A DNA stretch of 64,000 nucleotides from Dyadobacter koreensis (GCF_900108855.1 NZ_FNXY01000007.1:372001-436000); one strand, 5' to 3'. Counted from the stretch's first letter, positions 27,432 through 38,040 are shown. Notes: a model not told the origin generated them from the sequence alone. Made by a program: numbers and translations.

Positions 27432-29798
27432 CTATTCAGACTTCAAACTCTTAACCGGATCCATCAATGCCGCTTTGACACTTTGAAAAGAAACGGTAAA
27501 CATTGCAACCAGAAATGCTAAAAAACCGGAAACAGCAAAAATCCACCACTGCACTTCAACCCGATAAGCGAAATTCTGCAGCCATTTGCTCATTACATAC
27601 CACGCAATCGGCACTGCAATTACGATTCCGATCAGCACCAGTTTCATGAAATCTTTTGCCAGAAGTTGTACGATCCCCGCTACACTTGAGCCAAGAACTT
27701 TTCTCACGCCAATTTCCCGAATTCTTGTTTGAGCGGTATAGGCAGCAAGTCCAAACAAACCCAGACAGGAAATGAAAATCGCGATGCCGGCAAAAATGTT
27801 GAAGAGTAAGCCTGTTTGCTGCTCGTTTTTATATAGCTCATTAAAGGCATCATCCAGAAAGGCATAATGAAAAGTAAACCCAGAATTATATTTTTTCCAA
27901 AGATGCTCAGCGGACGCAATCACTTTATCCGCATTTATCCCGTTTGTCCTGATAAAAATCCGGTTCATTTCATTAGGCTGATAATAAAAAATCACAGGCT
28001 CGATGGTCTGTTTCATCGAGGCAAAATGGAAATCCTTTACCACACCTATAATGGTCCCGTTTTTATTCCATAGCTTGAATTTTTTACCAACCGGATTCTT
28101 TATTCTCGCTGCTTTGACTGCTGTTTCATTTAAAACAAAATGAACGGAATCAGATACCGAACCTGTAAAACCCGCCCCATCCAGTATCTGCATTTTGAAA
28201 AAAGTAACAAAATCTTTGTCAACAGTCAAAGTCCTCAACATCAGTGTTTCACCCTTTTCTTTCCCATCCCATGAATTATCTCCCGTTTGCCCGCCGAGAT
28301 TAACAATGTTTGAATTAGCACGGGTCATTCCGGTAACACCGGGTTGGTTCAGCAATTCTGCCTTAATTGCTTCATAATGTTTTCCCATGTCCTGCATGTA
28401 AAAAGACATGACGTGGGTTTTATCATAACCTAGTTCTTTTGATCGAATATATTCCAGCTGACTGCCAATAATGAAAGTGCCGGCAACCAAAATTACAGAA
28501 ACTGAAAATTGTATGATAACCAGCGCCTTACGAAAAATCGCCTCGTTCATCTTACCAGAAATTTTCCCTTTTAAAGCCCTTAAGGGTTCAAAAGACGAAA
28601 GCAACAGGGCCGGGTAGATACTTGAAGCAATCAAAGTCCCCAGAATTGTAATGCATACAATTTTCCAGATTGAATAATTTGTAAAGTCCAGCAGCAGCGA
28701 CTTGCCGGAAATTTCGTTAAAAACAGGCAGTATCTCATACATCAGAATTAATGCAAAAGTAGTTGCCAGCAAAAAAATCAAAGCCGTTTCTATCAGAAAT
28801 TGCAGAAATAACTGTGACTTTGCAGCGCCGACAATTTTGCGCATACTTACTTCTTTCGAGCGCAGCATCGCTCTCGCTGTCGAGAGATTCACATAATTAA
28901 TGCAGGCGATTGTCAGGATTAAAAGGGCGATAATCGCAAACATCATTACCGTTTCAATGCCTCCGTCAGTGCCATCAGAATGATAAAGGTGGGTATCGGA
29001 TAGCGGCTGCAAAAGGTATGTCAGATCAGTATCATCCGGTTTATTGCGAAGATGAATTTTTCTTAATTTGACTGCGAGATCCGCAGGCGACTTGCCGGGT
29101 TGTAATTGCAGATACGTCAGGTAGTTGAACTGGGTAAAATCGTTATCTGAATTTTTCCCCTCACGGTTTCCTTCATACATCCGGTCAAAGAAAAGCGCGA
29201 TTGGAAAGAACATATCTCCCTGAAAACCTGAATTTTTCGGAATGTCACTTATTACGCCGGTTACTGTAAAATTGACGTTATTATTAGCCAGAATCACTTT
29301 TCCAATCGGCTCATTGTTGCCAAAATACCGCTTGGCAGTTGTCTCTGTTAAAACAACTGATTGATTATCAGGGAACGGTTTGGACTGATTACCCTTTATC
29401 AGATTAAAATCAAAAACAGAAAACAGCGATGGATCCGCAAAAACAGAGCTCTCTTCATTAAACAATTTTTCCTGGTATTTGAATAAAGTAAATAATCCGT
29501 TGTAAGTGATTCGCACAGCATCTTTCACTTCAGGTGTTTCCCGCTTAGCAAATTCAGCAATCGGGGCAACCGTTGTAGTCCATATCTGCTGGCTGGATCC
29601 GGTCCCTACCCTATTTTCAAGTTTGTAGATTACATCCGATTTTTTGTGGAACCGATCGTAACTTAGTTCGTCCTGGACCCATAACAAAATCAAAATCCCG
29701 ACACTCAAACCGACCGTTAATCCGGTACAATTAATAAGTGAATAGAATCTGTTTTTCAATAAATTTCGCCAGGCAATTTTAAAATAACTTAGGATCAT
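27432..29798 (-). CDS. ABC transporter permease (MacB_PCD/FtsX)
   Basis: A 788-residue paralogue with the same plan: first helix in LTVGLSVGILILLWVQDELSYDRF, first FtsX unit after RSKEVSMRKIVGAAKSQL, second after TRIREIGVRKVLGSSVAG, terminal DPVKSLKSE. The periplasmic domains differ clearly from its neighbours, so the copies are old duplicates rather than recent ones. The start is the ATG at 29798. It is followed after 15 bases by the next permease gene. Confidence 0.9.
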   Translation of the reverse strand: MILSYFKIAWRNLLKNRFYSLINCTGLTVGLSVGILILLWVQDELSYDRFHKKSDVIYKLENRVGTGSSQQIWTTTVAPIAEFAKRETPEVKDAVRITYNGLFTLFKYQEKLFNEESSVFADPSLFSVFDFNLIKGNQSKPFPDNQSVVLTETTAKRYFGNNEPIGKVILANNNVNFTVTGVISDIPKNSGFQGDMFFPIALFFDRMYEGNREGKNSDNDFTQFNYLTYLQLQPGKSPADLAVKLRKIHLRNKPDDTDLTYLLQPLSDTHLYHSDGTDGGIETVMMFAIIALLILTIACINYVNLSTARAMLRSKEVSMRKIVGAAKSQLFLQFLIETALIFLLATTFALILMYEILPVFNEISGKSLLLDFTNYSIWKIVCITILGTLIASSIYPALLLSSFEPLRALKGKISGKMNEAIFRKALVIIQFSVSVILVAGTFIIGSQLEYIRSKELGYDKTHVMSFYMQDMGKHYEAIKAELLNQPGVTGMTRANSNIVNLGGQTGDNSWDGKEKGETLMLRTLTVDKDFVTFFKMQILDGAGFTGSVSDSVHFVLNETAVKAARIKNPVGKKFKLWNKNGTIIGVVKDFHFASMKQTIEPVIFYYQPNEMNRIFIRTNGINADKVIASAEHLWKKYNSGFTFHYAFLDDAFNELYKNEQQTGLLFNIFAGIAIFISCLGLFGLAAYTAQTRIREIGVRKVLGSSVAGIVQLLAKDFMKLVLIGIVIAVPIAWYVMSKWLQNFAYRVEVQWWIFAVSGFLAFLVAMFTVSFQSVKAALMDPVKSLKSE

Positions 29799-29862
29799 AG
29801 TTAGTTTAATATTATTAAAAACTCCTATTTATCAAAATTTTACAGCAGTAAAACTTGTGACT

Positions 29863-32214
29863 TTACTCACTTTTCAAGCTTTTCACCGGGTTCATTAATG
29901 CTGCTTTGATACTCTGGTGACTAATGGTTATACCGGCGATAATCATTGTTGTGATGATGGAAAGAAGGAAAATCTCCGGGCCAATATTTATGTGGTATGC
30001 AAATTCCTGTAACCATTTGTCCATGGCAAACCAGGCAACCGGCGCGGCGACAATAAAGGCGATCAGTATCAGCCAGATGAATTGATTGACAAAGAGCACA
30101 ACCAATCCCGGAACGGAAGCTCCCATAACTTTACGAATCCCAATTTCCTTGGTACGCTGCACGGCCATCAACGAAACAAGTCCGTATAAACCCAGGCAAC
30201 CGATCAGGATTGCAATCGTTGAAAACATCCGGAAGGCGTTATACATTTTGTATTCCTGGGTATAAAGACTCGCAATGCGCTCATCCATGAATTCGTAGGA
30301 AAAAAGAGATTTAGGATTCAGCGCTGACCAATCTTTTTCGATGGAAGCCAGCGTTTCACGCATTTTTTCAGGACGAAGTTTTACACTTGCCTGCCAGAAT
30401 GAATTGGGATTGTACATAATCACACAGGCTCTGATTTTTTTGTGTTTGGATTCACTTTGGAAGTCCTGAACAACACCTCTGATTCTGATCGGTTGGTCGC
30501 CGATAAAAAAACGCTGGCCGATTGCTTTTTCAGGACTACTAATTCCTAAACGTTTGATCAGTGTTTCATTGACAATCAGATTTGCCACCGTGTCTTTTGT
30601 AATCACCTTGGTAACCGGCTCACCGGCGAGCAGTTTTATATGATACATCGACAAGTAATTTTCATCAACCTGCTTAATTTCCGTCACATCATTTTCCGTC
30701 ATGCCCAATTCCGGGGAAGAGAACGGCGCAAAACTGTTATTATAAGCAGGGCCGCCCGAGGCAAAACTGGTGTGCTGCACACCTGGATTATCCAGTAATT
30801 TCTGACGAAGCACATCTGGTTTTTCACCGGTCGAAAATGTTACGATGGCATCTTTGTCAAATCCAATATCTTTATTCAAAAAGAAATCCATCTGGCTCCC
30901 AACGATCAAAGTTCCCACAAGCAGAATCTGGGTTATTGAAAATTGTACAACTACCAGGCCTTTACGTAAAAAAGATTTACCATTTGAATTATCAGAAATA
31001 CCGGATTTTAGTGCTTTCAAAGGCTGGAATCCTGATTGAATAAATGCAGGATACAATCCGGCCAAAAGAATAGTAATGATTACAATAACAAGAAGGGCAC
31101 CGACCATTTCTTGTTTGAAAAGACTGGCAGTCTCAATTCTGATATCCAGTAAAGTCTCTGTGTAGGGCAAAAATAGCATAACGGCAAGCAGCGAAATAAT
31201 AACCGAAACCAATACAAGCAGCGTTGTCTCGCCCATGACCTGCATGATCAATTGTTTTCTGAAAGCACCCAGCGTTTTCCGTATCCCTACTTCTTTTCCG
31301 CGTTTTAAAGATTGAGCGGTGGCGAGATTTACAAAATTGATACAAGCCGTCAGTATAATAAAAAGTGCCACACCTGCTAGTCCGTATATTGTTTCCTTAG
31401 ATCTTGGCATTGAAATCTGGTTTAGATAGCGTCTGTCAAAATGAATTTCCTTTAATGGCTGTAAAAGCAAAAGTCCCTTTTCCCAGGCAATATCAGCCGC
31501 CCAGTTCTTTTGGACAAAAGCAGGAAGTCTTGCCTCTATGGCTTTTGCCGGTTCATTTTTTGGCAGAGCGATATACACCATTCCACCCTGAATTGACCAG
31601 AAGTTTGAGGTATTTACATTTTTTCTGATGGTTTCCCAGGATACCAAAAAGGAAAAAACAAGGTGTGTATTGGAAGGCAGATCTTTTATTATGCCCGTGA
31701 CACGCAAATCATGTTCGTTATTAAGCTTGATGACTTTACCAATTGCATCTTTATCCTGAAAATATTTTCGCGCTTCGCTCTCAGTAAGAACAACGGTATT
31801 AGGTTCTTGTAACGCAGTTTTAGGGTTTCCGGCCAACCATGAAAAATCGAAAATTCTTGAAAAATTTTGATCCGCATAAGCATATACTTTCAGATTATAT
31901 TTCTTATCATCCACACTTACAAGACCGCCCTGCTCCGGAAAATATTGTGACACTTCTGCTTCGGGAAATTCATTTTTAAAAGCCGGAGCTATCGCAAAAG
32001 CACAGCTTGGATTATAGTCCTTGCCGTGAAGCGTGATTCGATAAGTCTGATCCGCTTTTGTGTGATAATTATCGTACCCTAATTCATTTTGAACAATCAG
32101 AAAAATCACAACACAAGCCGCTAATCCCAGCGCCAAACCTGTGATGTTGATAAGCGCATACGTTTTGTTATGCATCAATGTTCTGAAAGCGATTTTGAAA
32201 TAATTGCGTATCAT
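29863..32214 (-). CDS. ABC transporter permease (MacB_PCD/FtsX)
   Basis: A 783-residue paralogue, the shortest intact one. The first helix lies in LALGLAACVVIFLIVQNELGYDNYH. The FtsX coupling motifs are RGKEVGIRKTLGAFRKQL and QRTKEIGIRKVMGASVPG, and it ends NPVKSLKSE. Its middle helix region (KGLVVVQFSITQILLVGTLIVGSQMDF) is typical of the family. A 64-base gap separates it from the next gene, the longest between intact members. Confidence 0.9.
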   Translation of the reverse strand: MIRNYFKIAFRTLMHNKTYALINITGLALGLAACVVIFLIVQNELGYDNYHTKADQTYRITLHGKDYNPSCAFAIAPAFKNEFPEAEVSQYFPEQGGLVSVDDKKYNLKVYAYADQNFSRIFDFSWLAGNPKTALQEPNTVVLTESEARKYFQDKDAIGKVIKLNNEHDLRVTGIIKDLPSNTHLVFSFLVSWETIRKNVNTSNFWSIQGGMVYIALPKNEPAKAIEARLPAFVQKNWAADIAWEKGLLLLQPLKEIHFDRRYLNQISMPRSKETIYGLAGVALFIILTACINFVNLATAQSLKRGKEVGIRKTLGAFRKQLIMQVMGETTLLVLVSVIISLLAVMLFLPYTETLLDIRIETASLFKQEMVGALLVIVIITILLAGLYPAFIQSGFQPLKALKSGISDNSNGKSFLRKGLVVVQFSITQILLVGTLIVGSQMDFFLNKDIGFDKDAIVTFSTGEKPDVLRQKLLDNPGVQHTSFASGGPAYNNSFAPFSSPELGMTENDVTEIKQVDENYLSMYHIKLLAGEPVTKVITKDTVANLIVNETLIKRLGISSPEKAIGQRFFIGDQPIRIRGVVQDFQSESKHKKIRACVIMYNPNSFWQASVKLRPEKMRETLASIEKDWSALNPKSLFSYEFMDERIASLYTQEYKMYNAFRMFSTIAILIGCLGLYGLVSLMAVQRTKEIGIRKVMGASVPGLVVLFVNQFIWLILIAFIVAAPVAWFAMDKWLQEFAYHINIGPEIFLLSIITTMIIAGITISHQSIKAALMNPVKSLKSE

Positions 32215-32248
32215 ACAGCAGGTTTTAAGGGTTAAAGTTTATACATTT

Positions 32249-34714
32249 TCACTCACTCTTTAAACTTTTAACAGGATTCGTCAATGCTGTTTTCAGGCTT
32301 TGTGTACAAATTGTAATAAGCGTCAAAGTCAGCAGTAAAACTGGCGGGATAATAAAAACGGATAAGCCAGGCGTGATATGAAAGGCATAATTTTCCAGCC
32401 AGGCATTGGATAAATAGTAGATGACGGGAATCGAGATAAGGGATGCAATGCAAACCATTTTTACGAAATCTTTTGAAATTAAGACAAGCAAACCTACCAC
32501 AGAAGCACCAAGCACTTTGCGAACACCGATTTCTTTTGTTCTGAGTTTGATAACAAAACTTGAAAGACCCAACAAGCCAAGGCTGGCTACAATAATGGCA
32601 AGAATTGAGAATAGCCCAAAGACATTACCAAGACGTGCGTCGGCCTTATACTGCCGATCAAAGTATTCGTCCAGAAAGAAGTAATCAAATGGACTTCCGG
32701 GAAATGTTTTTTGATAAAGTTTTTCAACTTCGGCAAGACTTTTTGATGCATTTTCCGATTTTAGATTTACTGAAAGGTATTTCCAATTGCTAAAATTTGG
32801 ATAATAACACAAAATCGGATCTATTTTTTCTTTTAAGGACCGTTGGTGAAAATTTTTCATAACGCCAGCAACTTTTAACTGCACGTCGTCTCCTGCCATG
32901 TAGAAAATAATCTTACCAACAGCTTCCTCGGGTGACTTAAAACCGAGCGTTTTGACCATTTCTTCATTAATTAAAACTTTGGTTATGCTTGCACTATCCA
33001 TGCTGGATTTATCGATGCTCAAAAAGTTTTGTCCGGCAACCAATTTAATCTGATAGGTCGGAATAAAATTTTCATCAATCTCTAAAAGATAGGTCGCGTG
33101 GCTTTGTTGTTTACTCTGGGTCGCCCGTCTGAAATTGTTTTGTAAACGAATCTTGTGTCCCGGGATGTCAGACGTCGTAGTTGCGTTATTCACCGAAGTC
33201 AGTTTCTGAATTTGGCTTTTAAAAATCTGGTACTCATTGTCAATGACAGCACCCTTGACAACAGGTGCCTTTATTATAACAACTTGATCTTTCTGGTAGC
33301 CGAGATTGCCGTTTCTCATGAAATTAAATTGCTGAAAAACAACAACCGTTGAAGCAATTAGACTTATAGAAAGTACGAATTGAAAGGAAACCAATTTCTG
33401 CCTGATTGATATACCCCCGCTTGGGTACATTTTCAATCCTTTCACAGCACGAACCGGAATAAATGACGACATCACGAAGGCTGGATAGGCGCCAACAAAT
33501 AAGGCACCAACCAGGAAAATGAACAAAACAGCAAACCAGAAAACAGGCTCATTACCTAGGCCGTTTGAAAAGAAACCTGTGGTAATATCTTTACCAATAA
33601 AATCATTAAAATAAGGTGTACAAGAAATTATAATGACCAACGCAGCTGCAAGCGCCAATAAATTGACAATAGAAGATTCAAAAAGAAACTGCGTGATCAG
33701 CTGTGATTTCCCTGCACCAACTACTTTTCTCATACCAACTTCCTTTGCCCGTTCCATCGATTTTGCGGTCGATAAATTGATATAGTTGATCCAGGCAATG
33801 AATAAAATGAATACGCCGATGACGCCTAAAAAGTAGATTTCAATGTCGCTGCCGTTTACCTCAGCTTCTCGGGAATAATTAGAATTCAGGTGAATGTCAG
33901 AGATTGGCTGTAAATGAAATGAAGACCGAAAATTCAATTCCTTCATCAGTTTGCCCAGATATTTTTCTGTAAAAGCCGGAAATTTTGCTTCTAGTTTTTT
34001 AACATCTGTGCCAGGAGCGAGTACAACATAAGTGTAAAATTCTGGCCAACCCCAATCGTCGTATCCATAATTCTGCTTGATAGACGACATAGAAACCAAC
34101 ATGTCAAATTTGATATGAGAATTATCTGGAACATCTTCAAAAACACCTGTCACTTTCATGGACATACTTCCATTCATATCCAGTATTTTGCCCAGGGGAT
34201 CTGTGTCTCCAAAATATTTCCTGGCTGTGCTGGAAGACAGTACGATACTGTGAGGCTCGCTCAGGCAACTTTTCCGATCACCTGAAAGCAAAGGATAGGA
34301 GAAAATGTTGAAAAAAGACGCGTCTACAAGAAACATATTGGTTTCACTATGAATCTTTTCCCTGCCCTTGACATCTTTGTAAGAAAGCGTGTAGGAATTC
34401 ATGAACAAGGCATTGGAAACCACCCGGACAAAATCCACGACTTCCGGAAAGTCTGCCTTCATAGCTGGGCCTACCGCCGGATGATTTGCAGCTGTCGCCG
34501 GCGTGTTAGCTAAGCTGCCAGCGTATGAAATCGGTACACGATAAATATTTTCTGCATTCGTATTAAACCTGTCATAAGTTGACTCAAAATACACATACTG
34601 AAAAATAAAAAAACAGGCTGCGATTCCAATCGCAAGCCCGAAAATGTTGATCGCAGAAAACCCTTTGTTTCTCCAAAGGCTGCGTCCGGCAATTATTAAA
34701 TAGTTTCTTAGCAT
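32249..34714 (-). CDS. ABC transporter permease (MacB_PCD/FtsX)
   Basis: An 821-residue paralogue, the longest member. The first helix is in LAIGIAACFFIFQYVYFESTYDRF. The FtsX motifs are RAKEVGMRKVVGAGKSQL and LRTKEIGVRKVLGASVVG, with NPVKSLKSE at the end. The first periplasmic domain carries LSYKDVKGREKIHSETNMFLVDASF, typical of MacB_PCD domains. It begins 17 bases after the first permease stop, consistent with one transcript. Confidence 0.9.
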   Translation of the reverse strand: MLRNYLIIAGRSLWRNKGFSAINIFGLAIGIAACFFIFQYVYFESTYDRFNTNAENIYRVPISYAGSLANTPATAANHPAVGPAMKADFPEVVDFVRVVSNALFMNSYTLSYKDVKGREKIHSETNMFLVDASFFNIFSYPLLSGDRKSCLSEPHSIVLSSSTARKYFGDTDPLGKILDMNGSMSMKVTGVFEDVPDNSHIKFDMLVSMSSIKQNYGYDDWGWPEFYTYVVLAPGTDVKKLEAKFPAFTEKYLGKLMKELNFRSSFHLQPISDIHLNSNYSREAEVNGSDIEIYFLGVIGVFILFIAWINYINLSTAKSMERAKEVGMRKVVGAGKSQLITQFLFESSIVNLLALAAALVIIISCTPYFNDFIGKDITTGFFSNGLGNEPVFWFAVLFIFLVGALFVGAYPAFVMSSFIPVRAVKGLKMYPSGGISIRQKLVSFQFVLSISLIASTVVVFQQFNFMRNGNLGYQKDQVVIIKAPVVKGAVIDNEYQIFKSQIQKLTSVNNATTTSDIPGHKIRLQNNFRRATQSKQQSHATYLLEIDENFIPTYQIKLVAGQNFLSIDKSSMDSASITKVLINEEMVKTLGFKSPEEAVGKIIFYMAGDDVQLKVAGVMKNFHQRSLKEKIDPILCYYPNFSNWKYLSVNLKSENASKSLAEVEKLYQKTFPGSPFDYFFLDEYFDRQYKADARLGNVFGLFSILAIIVASLGLLGLSSFVIKLRTKEIGVRKVLGASVVGLLVLISKDFVKMVCIASLISIPVIYYLSNAWLENYAFHITPGLSVFIIPPVLLLTLTLITICTQSLKTALTNPVKSLKSE

Positions 34715-34731
34715 AGCATTTTTTTATAATC

Positions 34732-37128
34732 CTATTCACTTTTTAAACTCTTAACCGGATCCAACAAAGCTGCCCTTATTGCCTGGTAACTCACTGTCAT
34801 AAGCGTTATCACCAATGCGCCAACACTCGCAAGCGCAAAAATCCACCAGGAAACCTCCGTCCGATACTCATATTTTTGCAGCCAGCTGTTGAGAAAATAA
34901 TAGGCAACCGGTGCTGAAATGATACAGGAAATAACAACCAGGACAACAAAATCTTTCGAAAGCATTTGCCAGAGATTCGCGACAGAAGCGCCCAGTACTT
35001 TTCGAACACCGATTTCTTTGGTACGCTGCTCGGCGGTGAAAGTAGCCATTCCAAATAATCCAAGACAACTGATGAATATGGCCAGAACAGCAAAAAATGA
35101 AGTTAACTTTCCAATTCTCACCTCTTCGCCAAATTTTTTCGCGTATTGTTCGTCAGTAAACTTATAGTCGAAAGGTGCAGCCGGGTTAAATTTCTTGAAG
35201 ACTTTTTCAATTTTATTTATTGCTTCTGTTGATCCTGATTCAGGATTTATTTTAATATTGAACACACTGGCCCAACCGTATTCCAGAAAAAAGCAAGTGC
35301 GAAAGGAAGCTTTGTATGGCGATTCCATGATCATATCTTTTATCACACCAATGACCTGATATGGTTTCCCGTCAGCTTTGATAATTGAACCAACAGGATT
35401 TTTTAGCCCCATAAATTTTGCAGCCGTCTCATTAATTACAACACCGGAAGAATCAGTAGAAAAAGATCTGGAAAAATCTCTACCTTCTTTAAACTGCCAT
35501 CCAACTGTTTTGCCAAAATCATGAGAAACGGCCATAGTAGCAAAATTCCCTTGCGTTGCCGGATCCTTTCCCTCCCACTCATAACCATTGTTTATTGCAG
35601 CAATATATGTTGTAGGATTGGATGACTGCGACATCTCTTTGACTACACCCGTTTTAAGTAATTCACTTCTTATGGCGTCGTAGTGTCCATGCAATTCAGG
35701 TGTATTCATGGCAACCATCAGCAAATTATTTCTATCATATCCTACTGGACGGTTTTTGGCAAAGTCGATTTGACGAAAAACAGTAATTGTGCCAATAATT
35801 AAAATTATAGAAATTGTAAACTGAACTACAACCAGAACTTTACGGGGAACAGCGGCGAAACTGCCAAGTTTAATTCTTGCAAAACCACTTCCTTTTAATA
35901 CTTTAATTGGCTGAAATGAAGACAAATAAAGTGCCGGATAACTTCCTGCAACAAGTCCTGTCAAAATGCTGAAACCGATACTGACAATCCAGAACAATGG
36001 CTCTTTCCAGGGAAAGATCATTTTTTTATCCGCTACCTCATTAAAGTATGGTAACGCGGAAATCACAAAAATCACGGATAAAATAAAAGCAAGAGCCACT
36101 ACGAGTAATGATTCGCTAAAAAACTGTGTGATCAGCTGACTTCTTAAAGAACCAATCGCCTTACGGATCCCAACTTCCTTCGCTCTTTTTTCACTTCTTG
36201 CTGTACTCAGATTCATAAAGTTGATACAAGCCAAGAGCAAAACGAACACACCGATAATGCCAAAAAGCCAAACAAATTCTATGCTGCCACCAGCAATTTT
36301 ACCATTTTTAAATTCAGCATATAAGTGCCATTTGCTTATTGGGTGAAGGAATATCTCAGGCTTAAATACCGCGTCCTGCGGTGTAACTGCATTTAATTTC
36401 ACGTTCTTGATTTTTGCAGAAACCTTGTCCATATCTGCCTGATCAGCAATTTGTACGAACGTAAGAAACATATTTGCACGCCAGGGATTTGTCTTTTTTT
36501 CAGACCAGTCTTCATTGTTGATGTATAACTCCCACGGTGCGATAAATGCCAGATCCTTAAAATCGGAGTTGTAACGAATATTTTTATAAACGCCGGTAAC
36601 TTTCAGATCCTGTTTGTTATTAACTTTAATGACCTTGTCAATCGGATCATGATCTCCAAAAAGTGCCTTTGCGGTTTCCTCCGAGAGCATAATAGAATTA
36701 ATATCTTTCAGACCAGCCCTTGTTCCCTTTATCATATTTAACGACAACATTTCTGTAATCCCCGGTTCCATGAAATTTCCTGTTTTAGAAATTTTCTGAT
36801 CTCCAAAGGCCAAAATCCGGGTGGACGGCCAGGACGACATAATTACATGTTTAAAGTCACTTCCATATTTATTGCGAATTTCTTCGCCCATTAAATAAGG
36901 AACAGAACTTTGGGTCGTCACTTCATTATTGAAAGTCTGATTTTGCTTAATAACCGCTAGACGATCGAAATTTTCGAAGGACTTGTTAAACGAAAGTTCA
37001 TCAAAAATCCACAGCCCGATAAGCATGGCCACGGCCAGACCAGTAGCAAGGCCAGCAATATTAATAAAGGAGTAAACCTTGTTTTTGATTAAATTCCTTT
37101 TGGCGATTTTGATATAATTGCTGATCAT
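34732..37128 (-). CDS. ABC transporter permease (MacB_PCD/FtsX), first gene of the array
   Basis: A 798-residue permease whose ATG at 37128 opens the array. The first helix is in LATGLAVAMLIGLWIFDELSFNKSF. The FtsX motifs are KRAKEVGIRKAIGSLRSQL and QRTKEIGVRKVLGASVAN, ending DPVKSLKSE. It is the closest intact relative of the decayed gene at the other end, sharing ACINFMNLSTARSEKRAKEVG, SFAAVPRKVLVVVQFTIS and FAKNRPVGYD, so those two are the youngest duplicates. No regulator or ATPase gene is adjacent. Confidence 0.9.
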   Translation of the reverse strand: MISNYIKIAKRNLIKNKVYSFINIAGLATGLAVAMLIGLWIFDELSFNKSFENFDRLAVIKQNQTFNNEVTTQSSVPYLMGEEIRNKYGSDFKHVIMSSWPSTRILAFGDQKISKTGNFMEPGITEMLSLNMIKGTRAGLKDINSIMLSEETAKALFGDHDPIDKVIKVNNKQDLKVTGVYKNIRYNSDFKDLAFIAPWELYINNEDWSEKKTNPWRANMFLTFVQIADQADMDKVSAKIKNVKLNAVTPQDAVFKPEIFLHPISKWHLYAEFKNGKIAGGSIEFVWLFGIIGVFVLLLACINFMNLSTARSEKRAKEVGIRKAIGSLRSQLITQFFSESLLVVALAFILSVIFVISALPYFNEVADKKMIFPWKEPLFWIVSIGFSILTGLVAGSYPALYLSSFQPIKVLKGSGFARIKLGSFAAVPRKVLVVVQFTISIILIIGTITVFRQIDFAKNRPVGYDRNNLLMVAMNTPELHGHYDAIRSELLKTGVVKEMSQSSNPTTYIAAINNGYEWEGKDPATQGNFATMAVSHDFGKTVGWQFKEGRDFSRSFSTDSSGVVINETAAKFMGLKNPVGSIIKADGKPYQVIGVIKDMIMESPYKASFRTCFFLEYGWASVFNIKINPESGSTEAINKIEKVFKKFNPAAPFDYKFTDEQYAKKFGEEVRIGKLTSFFAVLAIFISCLGLFGMATFTAEQRTKEIGVRKVLGASVANLWQMLSKDFVVLVVISCIISAPVAYYFLNSWLQKYEYRTEVSWWIFALASVGALVITLMTVSYQAIRAALLDPVKSLKSE

Positions 37129-37228
37129 GGCTTTGTATAAATGAGTTTTACAAGTAGTTGCAGCTCAAATAGTTTGCCAAATCTTTAATAATAGTTTAAA
37201 AGATTAACAATCAAACACTTATTAAAAA

Positions 37229-37276
37229 CAAAGCGAACGAACAATGTCCGATAATGAACACTGTTCGTTCGCTTTG
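37229..37276. repeat. 15-base perfect inverted repeat upstream of the permease array
   Basis: Arms CAAAGCGAACGAACA (37229-37243) and its exact complement (37262-37276) enclose an 18-base loop. On the minus strand the hairpin is followed by TGTTTTTAATAAG, so it could stop minus-strand transcripts entering the permease array from the right. It could equally be an operator, lying about 100 bases before the first permease ATG. Confidence 0.6.
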
Positions 37277-37287
37277 GAACGGCTGCT

Positions 37288-37337
37288 AACACCGATTTGC
37301 AATCGGTGTTGAGTGGTTTCGCGTTTGCAACGCGAAA
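37288..37337. repeat. Left REP hairpin pair of the RAYT element
   Basis: Two hairpins with TGC loops lie close together: 37288-37310 (arms AACACCGATT/AATCGGTGTT) and 37317-37337 (arms TTTCGCGTT/AACGCGAAA). The same two motifs recur in inverted order and orientation at 38041-38086, on the other side of the transposase gene, which is the BIME-like arrangement expected of REP-associated transposases. Confidence 0.8.
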
Positions 37338-37436
37338 AAGTAATCAAGACAGCACCAACATATATTTCTTAAATACTAATAATGAGTTACTAATCCCACC
37401 TTCACTCCGTCAAACCAAAACACCAACTAAAAACAG

Positions 37437-37985
37437 ATGGCATCCGACCAGTATTTCATCAGGAATCAAAACGCTGTTTATTTTTTAACAATGACGGTAG
37501 TCGATTGGATCGATGTATTCACAAGAAAAGAGTACAAGTTTATGATAACAGACTCATTAATATATTGCCAGAAAGAAAAAGGTCTTCAAATTCATGGCTG
37601 GTGTTTGATGTCCAATCATCTTCATTTGTTAGCATCAGCAAAAGACGGCTATAATTTATCAGACATTCTTCGTGACTTTAAGAAATTTACCTCAAAAAAA
37701 ATCGTTGCGACAATCAATAGTGAAGTAGAAAGTCGTAAAGACTGGATGTTATATCGTTTTGAGTTTGCCGGAAAGTTCAAGGTGAATGTAAAAGACTACA
37801 AATTCTGGCAGGATGGAAATCACGCTACGGAATGTTTTAGTTATGAATTCGCAAAACAGAAGCTGAATTATATACATCAAAATCCTGTCAGAGCTTCGAT
37901 TGTAGATGAGGCTGAAAATTACTTGTTCAGTTCTGCCCGGAATTATGCCGGATTGAAAGGGCTGGTTGAAACAAACTTTATCTGA
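37437..37985 (+). CDS. REP-associated tyrosine transposase (Y1/IS200-like)
   Basis: A 182-residue single-strand DNA transposase of the Y1 (HUH) family. The metal-binding HxH is in HGWCLMSNHLHLLA (His61, His63), and the nucleophile region is LNYIHQNPVRASIVDEAENY, both standard for the RAYT subgroup. It is bordered by mirror-image REP hairpin pairs, its probable substrates. RAYTs are generally domesticated and move REP sequences rather than themselves. The gene looks complete and intact. Confidence 0.9.
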   Translation: MASDQYFIRNQNAVYFLTMTVVDWIDVFTRKEYKFMITDSLIYCQKEKGLQIHGWCLMSNHLHLLASAKDGYNLSDILRDFKKFTSKKIVATINSEVESRKDWMLYRFEFAGKFKVNVKDYKFWQDGNHATECFSYEFAKQKLNYIHQNPVRASIVDEAENYLFSSARNYAGLKGLVETNFI

Positions 37986-38040
37986 TGTTTAAAATATTTT
38001 ATTTTTTGACGAGACTCTTTATAAAGCTTTGCTTTTAGTC

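Noticed and set aside
37297..37488. 63-residue frame starting inside the REP hairpins before the transposase
   Set aside because: It translates repeat sequence and overlaps the transposase gene in another frame; no family features.
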